Of a stretch of DNA of 64,000 nt, positions 28,881-38,285 are shown piece after piece; the first letter of the stretch is position 1; the number at the start of each line of letters is the position of its first letter. Position numbers and translations under genes: made by a program. The notes under the pieces are model-generated. The model worked only from the letters and a program-made list of their open reading frames with translations, did no database searches and was not told the origin of the DNA. Source of the stretch: Silicimonas sp. (lineage in GTDB: Bacteria; Pseudomonadota; Alphaproteobacteria; Rhodobacterales; Rhodobacteraceae). The stretch spans positions 26,516-90,515 of the forward strand of contig JAJDVJ010000193.1 in NCBI GenBank assembly GCA_022826205.1. The letters are read 5' to 3'.

Positions 28881-30437
28881 ATGCTCCTCGACAGCCTGCT
28901 TTCGATCATCACTTTCGTCCCGCTCATTGGTGCCGCGATACTGGCGTTGTTCCTGCGCGGCGATGATGCGCCTGCGAGACGAAACGCAAAGTGCGTCGCG
29001 ATGGCAGCGACCAGCACCTCGCTTCTTGCATCGCTCATCCTACTTGCCACTTTCGATCCCGAAGAAACCGGATTCCAGTTCGTGGAAGAGGGCGAGTGGA
29101 TCCTGGGGCTGACCTACAAGATGGGAGTCGACGGCCTGTCGGTTCTGTTCGTCATGCTGACGACGTTCCTGATGCCGATCACCATACTCGCGTGCTGGGA
29201 CGTGACCCATCGGGTCAAGGAATACATGATCAGTTTCCTCGTGCTCGAAACGCTCATGCTGGGAGTCTTCTGCGCGCTGGACCTCGTGCTCTTCTACCTG
29301 TTCTTCGAGGGAGGCCTGATCCCCATGTTCCTGATCATCGGCATCTGGGGAGGCAAGGACCGCATCTATGCGGCGTTCAAGTTCTTTCTGTACACGTTCC
29401 TTGGCTCTGTTCTGATGCTGGTCGCGATGATCGCGATGTATGTCGATGCCGGAACTACGGACATCGTGGCGCTGCTGGGTCACAATTTCGGGTCCGAGAC
29501 CATGGAGATCATGGGTTTCCACATTCTTGGCGGCTTCCAGACATTGCTCTGGCTGGCATTCTTCGCGTCCTTTGCGGTAAAGATGCCGATGTGGCCTGTG
29601 CACACTTGGTTGCCGGATGCGCATGTGCAGGCCCCGACGGCAGGCTCGGTCATCCTGGCCGCGATCCTGCTGAAGATGGGCGGCTACGGCTTCCTGCGCT
29701 TCAGCATTCCGATGTTCCCGGTCGCTTCCAGCCTGCTGGCGGACTTCGTGCTGTGGCTGAGCGCGATTGCGATCGTCTACACCTCGCTGGTCGCGCTGAT
29801 GCAGGAGGACGTCAAGAAGCTGATCGCGTATTCGTCCGTGGCCCACATGGGTTTCGTGACGGCGGGGATATTCTCCGCGAACCAGCAAGGCGTCGACGGG
29901 GCGATCTTTCAGATGCTGAGCCACGGGTTCATTTCTGGAGCGCTCTTCCTTTGCGTGGGCGTCGTCTATGACCGGATGCACACGCGCGAAATCGACGCCT
30001 ATGGCGGCCTCGTGAACCGGATGCCGATTTATGCGGCGGTCTTCATGCTCTTCACGATGGCCAATGTCGGCTTGCCGGGGACATCAGGGTTCGTTGGCGA
30101 GTTCCTGACGCTGGTGGGCATGTTCCAGGCAAATACTTGGGTTTGCGCCGTCGCGGCGACCGGCGTGATCCTGAGCGCGGCTTATGCGCTCTGGCTCTAC
30201 CGCCGAGTGGTCATGGGGGAGCTTGTCAAGGAAAGTCTCAGGTCGATCACAGACATGAACCGTCGAGAGCAGGCGATCTTTGCGCCGCTCGTCGTGATGA
30301 CGATCCTGCTCGGCGTCTATCCCAGTCTTGTGACGGACATCGTCGGCCCGTCGGTTGGGGCGCTTCTGGATGGCTACGGTGAGGCCGTTGCCCAATACAG
30401 CGGAACGACTCAGCTCGCCCAGCATGGAGGCCACTGA
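28881..30437 (+). CDS. nuoM: NADH-quinone oxidoreductase subunit M
   Basis: 518-residue antiporter-like complex I subunit with the conserved [21 protein letters not shown] and [17 protein letters not shown] blocks. It starts 3 bp after nuoL with an AGGAGGG ribosome binding site inside the nuoL end. Its TGA shares one base with the nuoN ATG (TGATG). Confidence 0.96.
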   Translation: MLLDSLLSIITFVPLIGAAILALFLRGDDAPARRNAKCVAMAATSTSLLASLILLATFDPEETGFQFVEEGEWILGLTYKMGVDGLSVLFVMLTTFLMPITILACWDVTHRVKEYMISFLVLETLMLGVFCALDLVLFYLFFEGGLIPMFLIIGIWGGKDRIYAAFKFFLYTFLGSVLMLVAMIAMYVDAGTTDIVALLGHNFGSETMEIMGFHILGGFQTLLWLAFFASFAVKMPMWPVHTWLPDAHVQAPTAGSVILAAILLKMGGYGFLRFSIPMFPVASSLLADFVLWLSAIAIVYTSLVALMQEDVKKLIAYSSVAHMGFVTAGIFSANQQGVDGAIFQMLSHGFISGALFLCVGVVYDRMHTREIDAYGGLVNRMPIYAAVFMLFTMANVGLPGTSGFVGEFLTLVGMFQANTWVCAVAATGVILSAAYALWLYRRVVMGELVKESLRSITDMNRREQAIFAPLVVMTILLGVYPSLVTDIVGPSVGALLDGYGEAVAQYSGTTQLAQHGGH

Positions 30438-31873
30438 TGCAGACGGGAGACCTCACCATCATCTTGCCTGAGATCGTGCTTTCGATCTTTGCGATGGCCG
30501 GGCTGCTTGCAGGGGCGTATGGCGGCCGCGACCGTCTAGGGCCGGCGATGATCTGGACGACCTCGGCGCTATTCGCGGTGCTTGCGGCATGGATCGGGTT
30601 GCAAGGGACGGGCACGGCAACGGCCTTTGGCGGCATGTTCACGGACGATGCGTTTGCCCGGTTCGCGAAGGTGACGATCCTGCTGTCAGCGGCGGCCGTC
30701 CTTCTGATGGGCGAAGGATACATGGCGCGGAGCGACCTGATCCGCTTCGAGTACCCGTTGCTGATCGCATTGGCTGCGGTCGGCATGATGGTGATGGTTT
30801 CGGCGAGCGACCTGATGGCACTCTACATGGGGCTTGAGCTGCAATCCCTGTCGCTGTACGTGGTGGCCGCGCTGCGTCGTGACAGCGTCAAGTCGACTGA
30901 GGCCGGCCTCAAATATTTCGTTCTTGGGGCGCTTTCGTCGGGTCTCCTGCTCTTCGGCGCGTCGCTGGTATATGGCTTTGCGGGCACCACTGGGTTTGTC
31001 GGCATATTCGAGGCGGTCCAAGGTCGGGCGCCGGTGGGGCTGCTGATCGGGCTGTCGCTTGTCATTGCGGGATTGGCATTCAAGGTCTCTGCGGCGCCGT
31101 TTCATATGTGGACGCCTGACGTGTACGAAGGTGCTCCGACTCCAGTCACCGCGTTTTTTGCCACGGCTCCCAAGATTGCGGCAATGGCACTTCTTGCAAG
31201 GGTCGTTTATGGTGCGTTCGGCGGCATTGTTGGCGACTGGCAGCAGATTCTCGCGGCGCTTTCGGTTGCGTCCATGTTTCTCGGCGCCGTTGCGGCGATC
31301 GGACAGCGCAACATCAAGCGGCTGATGGCCTATTCGTCGATCGCGCACATGGGGTTTGCGCTGATGGGACTGACGGCCGGCACGGCGGCTGGCGTCGAGG
31401 CGATGCTGATTTACCTTGTGATCTACGTCACCATGAATGTCGGAACGTTTGCATTCATACTGTCCATGGCAAGAGACGGCTCGCCGGTCGTCGAGATCTC
31501 GGCGCTGTCGCTGTACTCGCGACGCAGCCCGACAAGGGCGTTGGCGATGCTCGTGCTCCTGTTCAGCCTTGCGGGCGTTCCGCCGCTTGTCGGTTTCTTC
31601 GCCAAGTACTCCGTTCTGTTGGCAGCCGTGGACGCGGGTCTTGTCTGGCTGGCCGTGCTTGGCGTCATCGCCAGCGTGATCGGGGCCTTCTATTATATTC
31701 GCATCGTGTACATCATGTATTTTGGCGACGAAGAGAGCGAACTTGATGCCGGTGGTTCGACTGTGCTCGCCGGCTTTCTGGTCGTATCTGCAGCGATGAT
31801 GCTCTTCGGACTCTGGAACCTCGCAGGTATCGAGGGTCCGGCAGCGGCGGCTGCGGCAACTTTGGTCCGGTAG
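30437..31873 (+). CDS. nuoN: NADH-quinone oxidoreductase subunit N
   Basis: 478-residue antiporter-like complex I subunit. Visible family blocks are [47 protein letters not shown] and [20 protein letters not shown]. It overlaps nuoM by one base. Ends the nuo block; birA follows after 77 bp. Confidence 0.96.
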   Translation: MQTGDLTIILPEIVLSIFAMAGLLAGAYGGRDRLGPAMIWTTSALFAVLAAWIGLQGTGTATAFGGMFTDDAFARFAKVTILLSAAAVLLMGEGYMARSDLIRFEYPLLIALAAVGMMVMVSASDLMALYMGLELQSLSLYVVAALRRDSVKSTEAGLKYFVLGALSSGLLLFGASLVYGFAGTTGFVGIFEAVQGRAPVGLLIGLSLVIAGLAFKVSAAPFHMWTPDVYEGAPTPVTAFFATAPKIAAMALLARVVYGAFGGIVGDWQQILAALSVASMFLGAVAAIGQRNIKRLMAYSSIAHMGFALMGLTAGTAAGVEAMLIYLVIYVTMNVGTFAFILSMARDGSPVVEISALSLYSRRSPTRALAMLVLLFSLAGVPPLVGFFAKYSVLLAAVDAGLVWLAVLGVIASVIGAFYYIRIVYIMYFGDEESELDAGGSTVLAGFLVVSAAMMLFGLWNLAGIEGPAAAAAATLVR

Positions 31874-31950
31874 AGGCTTCACGTCCCATTGGGTGTCGTT
31901 CGACCAAGCCAACCGTATTCGGTGTGCATTCAGTAGCGGAGGAGCGGACT

Positions 31951-32697
31951 TTGGCAGCCGTCCCGGAATGGCCTGACGGAACCGATCGTATCGTTCTGGA
32001 CGAAGTCGACAGCACGATGGCTGAGGCGGTGCGACGGGCGAGGGACCTTGAACGACCGATCTGGATCATGGCGCGACACCAGACGGCTGCTCGAGGTCGC
32101 AGAGGGCGGAAATGGCAGAATCCGCCGGGCAATTTCGCGGCAACGCTGATTTGGCAGCCCGACGCGACTCCGGCAGAAGCGGCGTTGCGGACGTTCACGG
32201 CATCGAACGCGCTTTATGACGCGTTGGTTGACAAGGTTCCGAAGGCGCAGCTTTCGCTAAAGTGGCCAAATGACGTTCTGCTTTCGGGCGGCAAGGTGGC
32301 TGGCATCCTGCTCGAGAGTTCAGGAGCCGCCGAACGACTCGACTGGCTGGCTGTCGGGTTTGGAGTAAACCTTGTTGAAGCCCCAATGGGTCTGCATGAC
32401 GCACCAGTGCCGCCGGTTTGTCTCAGGGATGCCGGAATCGACTTCGCGGCCGAAGACCTGTTGACGCGCCTGGCAATTGCCATGGCTGAAGGTGAGGCAC
32501 TCCTTGAGGGAGAGGGCTTTGGGCCTGTTCGGGATGCCTGGCTGTCGCGGGCGGCAAGACTTGGAGAGACCCTGACTGCGCGTACTGGGATGGAAGAGAT
32601 CACGGGCATATTCGAGACCGTGGACGAGGTCGGCCAGCTAGTGCTCCGGACCTCAACAGGCCAAGTTGCGATTCCGGCGGGCGACGTTTTTTTCTGA
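31951..32697 (+). CDS. birA: Biotin--[acetyl-CoA-carboxylase] ligase
   Basis: 248-residue biotin protein ligase, which attaches biotin to the carboxyl carrier protein. The adenylate-forming loop GRRGRKWQNPPGN, KWPNDVLL and KVAGILLE motifs are present, and a C-terminal SH3-like part is seen. It lacks a helix-turn-helix, so it is a class I ligase. I favour TTG 31951, with GGAGG 8 nt upstream, over GTG 31924. It follows nuoN as in relatives. The usual next genes, coaX and RNase J, are 15.5 kb away. Confidence 0.92.
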   Translation: MAAVPEWPDGTDRIVLDEVDSTMAEAVRRARDLERPIWIMARHQTAARGRRGRKWQNPPGNFAATLIWQPDATPAEAALRTFTASNALYDALVDKVPKAQLSLKWPNDVLLSGGKVAGILLESSGAAERLDWLAVGFGVNLVEAPMGLHDAPVPPVCLRDAGIDFAAEDLLTRLAIAMAEGEALLEGEGFGPVRDAWLSRAARLGETLTARTGMEEITGIFETVDEVGQLVLRTSTGQVAIPAGDVFF

Positions 32698-33307
32698 GCG
32701 GCCCCGTCAGTTGTTGCAGGCCTGTCCGAGATTCGATCGTTTTGCCCTAGACCAGAAAGAGCCTGATTGTCCCGAGGTCCGGCGCTCCGTGCAATTTCAT
32801 TCGCTGCCGGCATGTCTTCGCCGTGGTCGCGCACCTTCCACAATGGGGCCACTCCAGTCAAGCACAGTTTGACTGGGCCACATGCTCTGCGGTGTCGCCT
32901 TGCGCACGGGTCTTCAGCACATGCGCCCTGGCGGGCAATCGTCAGGCAGTCGGGACCAAGGATCGGGCAGGCATCAAGCCTTGCCTCGCGCCACGCCATA
33001 GAGGAAACGTAAACCCTGCCGGTGGGTAGGGGCGGTTACCGGATCTGGCCTCGTCGGCCATGCCATCATTGTCAACAGCCGGCAATGCCGCCGCCGATTA
33101 CAACAACCTTGGTCCGCAATTTCATTGGCTACGCTCCCGATACGATCTGATCGCATGAGGTGTCGAGCCGGTCAAAATTCGCAAACGCTTCGTCCCATCT
33201 TTCAAAAATTCGAAATCTATTGTTGATGAATTGATAGTAAGTGGCATTCTATTGCGATCCACCTTTCCAAAATCCTTCAATGCGGAGACAGCACATGGGT
33301 GGGCATA
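32698..33307. other. Left boundary of the birA-coaX insertion; no gene seen
   Basis: 610 bp with only shadow frames. The right half is AT-richer (ATTGATAGTAAGTGG near 33230) and probably contains the promoter of the MttB-family gene. No recombinase, tRNA or direct repeat marking an insertion edge was found. Confidence 0.45.
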
Positions 33308-34822
33308 ATGATGCAGCGTGGAAAGCGGACTGGTCGACGTGCAAGGCTGGAGCTACGTTCTGCAAGGCCCGAACAGGATCCTTGCCCACCAGGCCAGGCC
33401 GGTGGCAGTTATAGACCGCTGTCAGAATCCGAGATGCGCCGCATCCATGATACGGCGCTGGACCTTTTGGAGAAATTGGGGATGGGAGAAGTCCCGCCCC
33501 GCCTGCATGCAGACCTGTTGGCAGTCGGTGCCATCGACAATGGTTCCGGACGGGTCCTGTTTCCGCCGGATCTGGTCGAAAGTGCCGTGGACCAGGCGGC
33601 CAAGACATTTTTCCTGCACGGGCGTGACCCGGACAGGTCGATCGAGATCGGTGGTAACAAAGTTTACTTTGGCACGGGTGGAGCTGCTGTCCAAACGCTT
33701 GATCTCGACAGTGGCGTGTATCGTCCTTCGACGCTAGCCGACTTGCATGACTTTGCCAGACTTCAAGACACGCTTGCCAATATCAGTTGGTTCACCCGCT
33801 GCTGCGTGGCCACGGATGTGCCCGACAGTTTCGATCTGGATGTGAACACGGTCTACGCACTCCTGAAGAATACTACCAAACCGACTGCAACTTCATTCAC
33901 GCGGGGCGAACACGTGGCGCCAATCGCCGAAATGTTGGACATCGTGGCCGGCGGTCCCGAGGAGTTTTCAAGGCGACCCTTCATGAAGGCGCATATCAGT
34001 CCGGTGATCTCACCCATGCGCTACGGTAACGACGCGGTGGAAGTCGTTTATGAGTGCATCCGCCACAGCATCCCGATTTCTTGCATCACCGCCGCGCAAG
34101 CTGGCGCAACCGCACCAGCAACGCTGGCCGGGTTTCTGGCTCAGTCGCTTGCGGAAACACTGGCCAGTCTGGTGATGGTCAACGCCATCCAGCCGGGATT
34201 TCCGATGGTGTTTTCGAACTGGCCATTGGTGATCGATCTACGGACTGGCGCCTTTTCGGGAGGCAGTGGCGAGACTGCCCTGTTGAACGCCGCCTCTGCC
34301 CAACTTTCAAACTGGCTGGGGCTTCCTTCGGGGGTCGCCTGTTCGATGACCGATGCCAAGGCGATAGATGCTCAATATGGAATGGAAAAGGGCCTGACGT
34401 CGATGGCCGCCGCACTTGCCGGAGGCAACCTGATTTACGAAAGCTCGGGCATGACCGCATCGCTCCTTGGGGCCAGCTTCGAAGCATTTGTCCTGGATGA
34501 TGAAATGCACTCCAACACATACCGTGCGATGCGTGGCATCGAGGTGACCGAAGACAATCTGGCATTTGAAACTATCTGTGACACTGTCTTGGGCGCAGGG
34601 CACTTTCTGGGTTCCCAGCACACCTATGCTGCAATGGAACGCGATTACTTCTACCCATTGCTCGCGGACCGGGATGAACCGCGTACCTGGGCTGAGAAGG
34701 GAGCGCAGGATGCTTGGAGCCGCGCCCGGTTCAATGCGCAGGAAATCCTGCGCAACCATCAGCCCAACTATCTGACGGAGGCGCAGGACAGAGTCATACG
34801 CAAGCTGTTCAACATCATCTGA
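33308..34822 (+). CDS. MttB-family methyltransferase (non-pyrrolysine)
   Basis: 504 residues of the trimethylamine/glycine-betaine methyltransferase family (PF06253). It has an N-terminal basic segment, then SYRPLSESEMRRIHDTALDLLEKLGM and an alpha/beta barrel with repeated GGPEEF, MKAHISPVISPMRYG and GYANSxP-like segments. No in-frame UAG is present, so this is an MtgB-like non-Pyl member. Such enzymes demethylate quaternary amines such as glycine betaine or proline betaine with a corrinoid protein. No corrinoid protein or corrinoid:THF methyltransferase is in the window. It is convergent with a LysR gene and close to two betaine importers. Confidence 0.85.
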   Translation: MMQRGKRTGRRARLELRSARPEQDPCPPGQAGGSYRPLSESEMRRIHDTALDLLEKLGMGEVPPRLHADLLAVGAIDNGSGRVLFPPDLVESAVDQAAKTFFLHGRDPDRSIEIGGNKVYFGTGGAAVQTLDLDSGVYRPSTLADLHDFARLQDTLANISWFTRCCVATDVPDSFDLDVNTVYALLKNTTKPTATSFTRGEHVAPIAEMLDIVAGGPEEFSRRPFMKAHISPVISPMRYGNDAVEVVYECIRHSIPISCITAAQAGATAPATLAGFLAQSLAETLASLVMVNAIQPGFPMVFSNWPLVIDLRTGAFSGGSGETALLNAASAQLSNWLGLPSGVACSMTDAKAIDAQYGMEKGLTSMAAALAGGNLIYESSGMTASLLGASFEAFVLDDEMHSNTYRAMRGIEVTEDNLAFETICDTVLGAGHFLGSQHTYAAMERDYFYPLLADRDEPRTWAEKGAQDAWSRARFNAQEILRNHQPNYLTEAQDRVIRKLFNII

Positions 34823-34837
34823 ACCCGTTGCATACGC

Positions 34838-35815
34838 TCAACTGAGCAGCATGAAGCTGTCCGCGAGCCATGGGGTGCTGAGATGGGTAGGTGAAACTAC
34901 GTGCTCATCGATCAAGACACGAATCTTGTTGTCGACCAGCTCGATCGTGGATCGGGAGCAATCAGGAGTGGCGACTAAGGCCAGTGTGCGAGCAAAGCTC
35001 TTTCCGGGAAACCGGTGCATCTTCAGCCTGGTCTGAAAACGCTTGGCGCGTGAAAACAGTAGCGGCGTTGTGATCGTCCAACCCGCTCCCGCCGCGACCA
35101 TCGCCATCAGCGTCTGACTGTTGCTGCACTCGAATGTATGCGGTGACTTGACGCCGATGCGGCGCAATTGAGATTCGATCTGGCGAGCAATCATCAGATT
35201 GCTGGAAAAGCGCAAGAACGGAAGATTTGTGCGGTTCTCAACAATGTCAGACAATGATTGTTCGCAAATTCGTGGCAGCACAGCGACGAAAGGATCCCGC
35301 AGCAAGGGACGGTCCTGGAGTTCACCGAGCTTTTCTCCTGGCGTAGCGGTGATACCAAGATCCAACTGGCGATTGTGGAGCATCTCAATGACCGCATGGC
35401 TGGAATCAGTAAGGTACACAAAATCGCAGGATGGCATGGCTTCCGAAAGGAAAACGGCCAGTTCCGGCGTGATATCACTGTCGAAGTCTTCGATCGCTCC
35501 CAACCTTAGATAGCTGGCCTCCGAAATGTTCCCTGCCGAGGCCTCAGCTTTTGCCTTGCGGATGGAAAGAAGAGCATCATCAATATTTCGCAAAAATACC
35601 CTTCCCTTCGGTGTCAGTACCATTGGTCGGCGGGCATGATTGAAGAGATCGACCCCCAAGTGCTCTTCCAGCTTTCGAATGTGGTGAGAGATGGTGCTGA
35701 TGGTCAGGCCGGATTCTTCGGACGCGGCGCGAAGCGATCCCTTCTGCGCGCAAATTTGAAAGAGCTCGAGCCATTTGAGACTGAGGTCATGGCGGGCAGA
35801 TTGCCGGTGAGGCAT
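34838..35815 (-). CDS. LysR-family transcriptional regulator
   Basis: 325 residues starting MPHRQSARHDLSLKWLELF (ATG 35815), with the LysR helix-turn-helix (GSLRAASEESGLTISTISHHIRKLEEHLGV at about 26-55) and a substrate-binding domain (LDLGITATPGEKLG). It is divergent from the binding-protein gene of the first betaine importer, with 400 bp between. A 17-bp palindrome lies 35 bp upstream of its start. It probably controls that operon and perhaps the MttB gene. Confidence 0.9.
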   Translation of the reverse strand: MPHRQSARHDLSLKWLELFQICAQKGSLRAASEESGLTISTISHHIRKLEEHLGVDLFNHARRPMVLTPKGRVFLRNIDDALLSIRKAKAEASAGNISEASYLRLGAIEDFDSDITPELAVFLSEAMPSCDFVYLTDSSHAVIEMLHNRQLDLGITATPGEKLGELQDRPLLRDPFVAVLPRICEQSLSDIVENRTNLPFLRFSSNLMIARQIESQLRRIGVKSPHTFECSNSQTLMAMVAAGAGWTITTPLLFSRAKRFQTRLKMHRFPGKSFARTLALVATPDCSRSTIELVDNKIRVLIDEHVVSPTHLSTPWLADSFMLLS

Positions 35816-35849
35816 TGGCTGAAGTTCCGGATTGAGTGAACTCGGAGTT

Positions 35850-35866
35850 TTCCTAATTTTTAGGAA
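35850..35866. promoter_or_regulatory. 17-bp palindrome upstream of the LysR gene
   Basis: TTCCTAA-TTT-TTAGGAA is a perfect inverted repeat 35 bp before the LysR start codon and 350 bp before the betaine operon. It is a candidate operator for the regulator itself. Confidence 0.5.
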
Positions 35867-36216
35867 TAATGATGTCAATAAAACGCACTTTGTTTTTCTC
35901 TCTTCTTTCAGGTCAGAAATTGTTGCACACTTTTGGGCGCAGCTACTCGAGGGAAATTCGGGACGGCGGTGGATCAGAGTCAAGAAACACACGCATGTGA
36001 GAATGTCACATGCGTGCCTTGCGGGGCCCGCGATACGAACTTTGCGGACCTCCGTAACGGTTTGACCATCGCCTGATTGGGTTGGGCCGCTGCCTCTGTG
36101 GAGACGTCGATGCCTCGGGTTGCGCAAGCCAAAAAGAAAGTCGAGGCGAGTGCAACGTCGAGACTGATAAGAAGAAGAGGCGAGCAATCATCCCGAGAGT
36201 CATCAAGGAGAGAGAA

Positions 36217-37167
36217 ATGGGAAAATTCACCACAATTGCCACTGGGTCGGCAATGTTGTTTGCCGGGCCGGTCATGGCCGCCGATGTTGTGATCGGTGTT
36301 CCGAACTGGCCGTCCGTCAATGCGACTGCGCACATTCTGAAAGTGGCCATCGAACAGAACCTTGGCCTTGAAGTCGAACTTCAGAACGGCACCAATCCGA
36401 TCGTGTTTGAGGCGATGGATTCTGGTGCGATGCATGTGCATCCGGAAGTCTGGTTGCCAAACCAGCAAAACCTGCATGATACCTTTGTGAAAGACAAAGG
36501 CACGGTTGTCATGAACCCGAACGGCGCGGAGGCCTTTCAGGGCATGTGCGTCGACCAGGCGACCGCTGATGCCAATGGCATAGTCTCGATCGACGATCTG
36601 ACGAATCCGGACATCGCCAACCTGTTTGACTCCAATGGCGACGGGAGGGGTGAAATCTGGATTGGTGCTCCGGGATGGGCCTCGACCAACGTCGAAAAAG
36701 TCCGAGCGAAATCCTACGGGTACGACCAGACGCTAGAGCTTGTCGAAATCGACGAGACGGTGGCTTACGCCAATCTCTCCAATGCGATCGAGGCGGGCGA
36801 CCCTTGGGTCGGATTCTGCTATACGCCTCACTACGTCTTCGCGCTGCATGACGTCGTGGTTCTTGAAGAACCGCCCCATGACGCGTCAAAGTGGATGGTC
36901 ATTCAACCGACCGACGATCCGGATTGGCTCGACAAGTCGGACGCTGCCGTGGCTTGGGACAGTGCGTACTTGCACTTGCACTTCGCCAAGGAACTCGAGA
37001 CCACATACCCTGAGGTCGCTTCGATGCTGGCCAACATGGCGTTGACTGCTGATGAAGTGTCGGCCATGACCTTCGCGCTTGTGATCGACGGAAAGGAACC
37101 ACTTGCCTATGCCGAAGAGTGGGTGGCAGCCAACGAAGACAAGGTGCTCGGCTGGCTCAGCAACTGA
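36217..37167 (+). CDS. Betaine-type ABC substrate-binding protein (importer 1)
   Basis: 316 residues with a Sec signal (MGKFTTIATGSAMLFAGPVMA, cleavage after residue 21). The mature OpuAC-like fold has the VIGVPNWPSVNATAH start, VHPEVWLPNQ and WIGAPGWAS blocks, whose tryptophans form the aromatic cage for quaternary ammonium ligands. ATG 36217 follows AAGGAG. It is the first gene of a four-gene operon and is separated from the ATPase gene by a terminator-like hairpin. Likely ligands are glycine betaine, proline betaine, choline or a guanidino solute. Confidence 0.9.
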   Translation: MGKFTTIATGSAMLFAGPVMAADVVIGVPNWPSVNATAHILKVAIEQNLGLEVELQNGTNPIVFEAMDSGAMHVHPEVWLPNQQNLHDTFVKDKGTVVMNPNGAEAFQGMCVDQATADANGIVSIDDLTNPDIANLFDSNGDGRGEIWIGAPGWASTNVEKVRAKSYGYDQTLELVEIDETVAYANLSNAIEAGDPWVGFCYTPHYVFALHDVVVLEEPPHDASKWMVIQPTDDPDWLDKSDAAVAWDSAYLHLHFAKELETTYPEVASMLANMALTADEVSAMTFALVIDGKEPLAYAEEWVAANEDKVLGWLSN

Positions 37168-37197
37168 GCGCGGTCATGCCAAATTGACTTCACCAAG

Positions 37198-37226
37198 GGC
37201 CGCCGGATGTCACCGGCGGCCTTTTT
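37198..37226 (+). terminator. Strong hairpin with T-run between binding-protein and ATPase genes
   Basis: Perfect 9-bp GC stem (GGCCGCCGG with CCGGCGGCC), 6-nt loop, followed by TTTTT. It fits an intrinsic terminator that leaks into the ATPase/permease genes, giving excess binding protein. Confidence 0.8.
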
Positions 37227-37247
37227 GTTACTGTTAGGGGACGGGGA

Positions 37248-38285
37248 ATGAGCGAGGCTGTCGTCAAGCTGACAGACGTCTGGAAGATCTTCGGCGAGGG
37301 TGCGGAAGAGGCGATGTCGGCGGTGAAGAGCGAGGGAATCGGAAAGCCTGAAGTTCTTGCCAGATTTCAATGCGTTGTCGGGGTACAGAGTGCAAGTTTC
37401 GAAGTGCCGAAAGGCGAGATCTTTTGCATTATGGGGCTTTCGGGTTCTGGCAAGTCGACTCTGGTCCGCCATGTCAACCGGCTGATTGAGCCAACTGCGG
37501 GAACAATCGAGATCCTCGGCAAGGATGTGTCTTCGATCAGCGACAACGAGTTGCGGCGCATCCGCGCGCAGCAAATCGGAATGGTGTTCCAGCACATGGC
37601 GCTGATGCCGCACCGGTCGGTGCGAGACAATGTCGCCTATCCCCTGGAGATCAGAAAGATCTCGAAGTCCAAACGTTGGGCGGTTTCCGACCATGCGCTG
37701 GGCCTCGTTGACCTGACCGGTTACGAGGACCGCCTGCCAAAGGAACTGTCAGGCGGCATGCAGCAGCGTGTCGGGATCGCCCGCGCCTTGGCGTCGGACC
37801 CGGAAATCCTGTTGATGGACGAACCGTTCTCGGCGCTTGACCCGTTGATCCGGCTGCAATTGCAGGACCAGTTCAAGGCGCTTGTGGCGCAGCTTCAGAA
37901 GACGACTCTTTTCATCACCCACGACCTGGACGAGGCGATCCGCATCGGGCACCGCATTGCCATCATGAAGGATGGTCTGATCGTGCAGATCGGCACGCCA
38001 GAAGACATCGTCATGAACCCGGCCGACGATTATGTGCGGGAATTCGTGCAGGGCATTTCCAAACTGAAGCTGGTGAAGGCCCATTCCATCATGGAGCCGC
38101 TGGAGCGCTACCAAAAGCCGCTCGACGGCGCGCCGCGCGCCGATCACGGCGCTGATCTCGATCAACTGATCGACATCGCTGTCCGAACAGATCATCCGGT
38201 GGTCATCACTGACGGAGGCACAGACGTCGGGATTGTGACCAAGCCAACATTGTTGCGCGGAATTCAGGGGGGCAAAGATGACTGA
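37248..38285 (+). CDS. Betaine-type ABC transporter ATP-binding protein (importer 1, ProV-like)
   Basis: 345-residue cytoplasmic ATPase. Walker A GLSGSGKST is at 63-71, the signature LSGGMQQRVG and Walker B ILLMDEPFSALDP follow, and the C-terminal part (about 275-345) resembles CBS domains, as in ProV/OpuAA. ATG 37248 follows GGGGACGGGG. It overlaps the permease gene by 8 bp. A paralogue with the same length is at 44429. Confidence 0.94.
   Translation: MSEAVVKLTDVWKIFGEGAEEAMSAVKSEGIGKPEVLARFQCVVGVQSASFEVPKGEIFCIMGLSGSGKSTLVRHVNRLIEPTAGTIEILGKDVSSISDNELRRIRAQQIGMVFQHMALMPHRSVRDNVAYPLEIRKISKSKRWAVSDHALGLVDLTGYEDRLPKELSGGMQQRVGIARALASDPEILLMDEPFSALDPLIRLQLQDQFKALVAQLQKTTLFITHDLDEAIRIGHRIAIMKDGLIVQIGTPEDIVMNPADDYVREFVQGISKLKLVKAHSIMEPLERYQKPLDGAPRADHGADLDQLIDIAVRTDHPVVITDGGTDVGIVTKPTLLRGIQGGKDD

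Noticed and set aside
30686..31912. 408-codon minus-strand frame opposite nuoN
   Set aside because: Antisense shadow of a certain gene; residues are dominated by Arg, His and Gln, typical of opposite-strand GC-rich frames.
32698..33307. Possible attachment-site scar at the left edge of the birA-coaX block
   Set aside because: Only an 8-base similarity (TTGCAGGC) to the right edge was found, which is not above chance.
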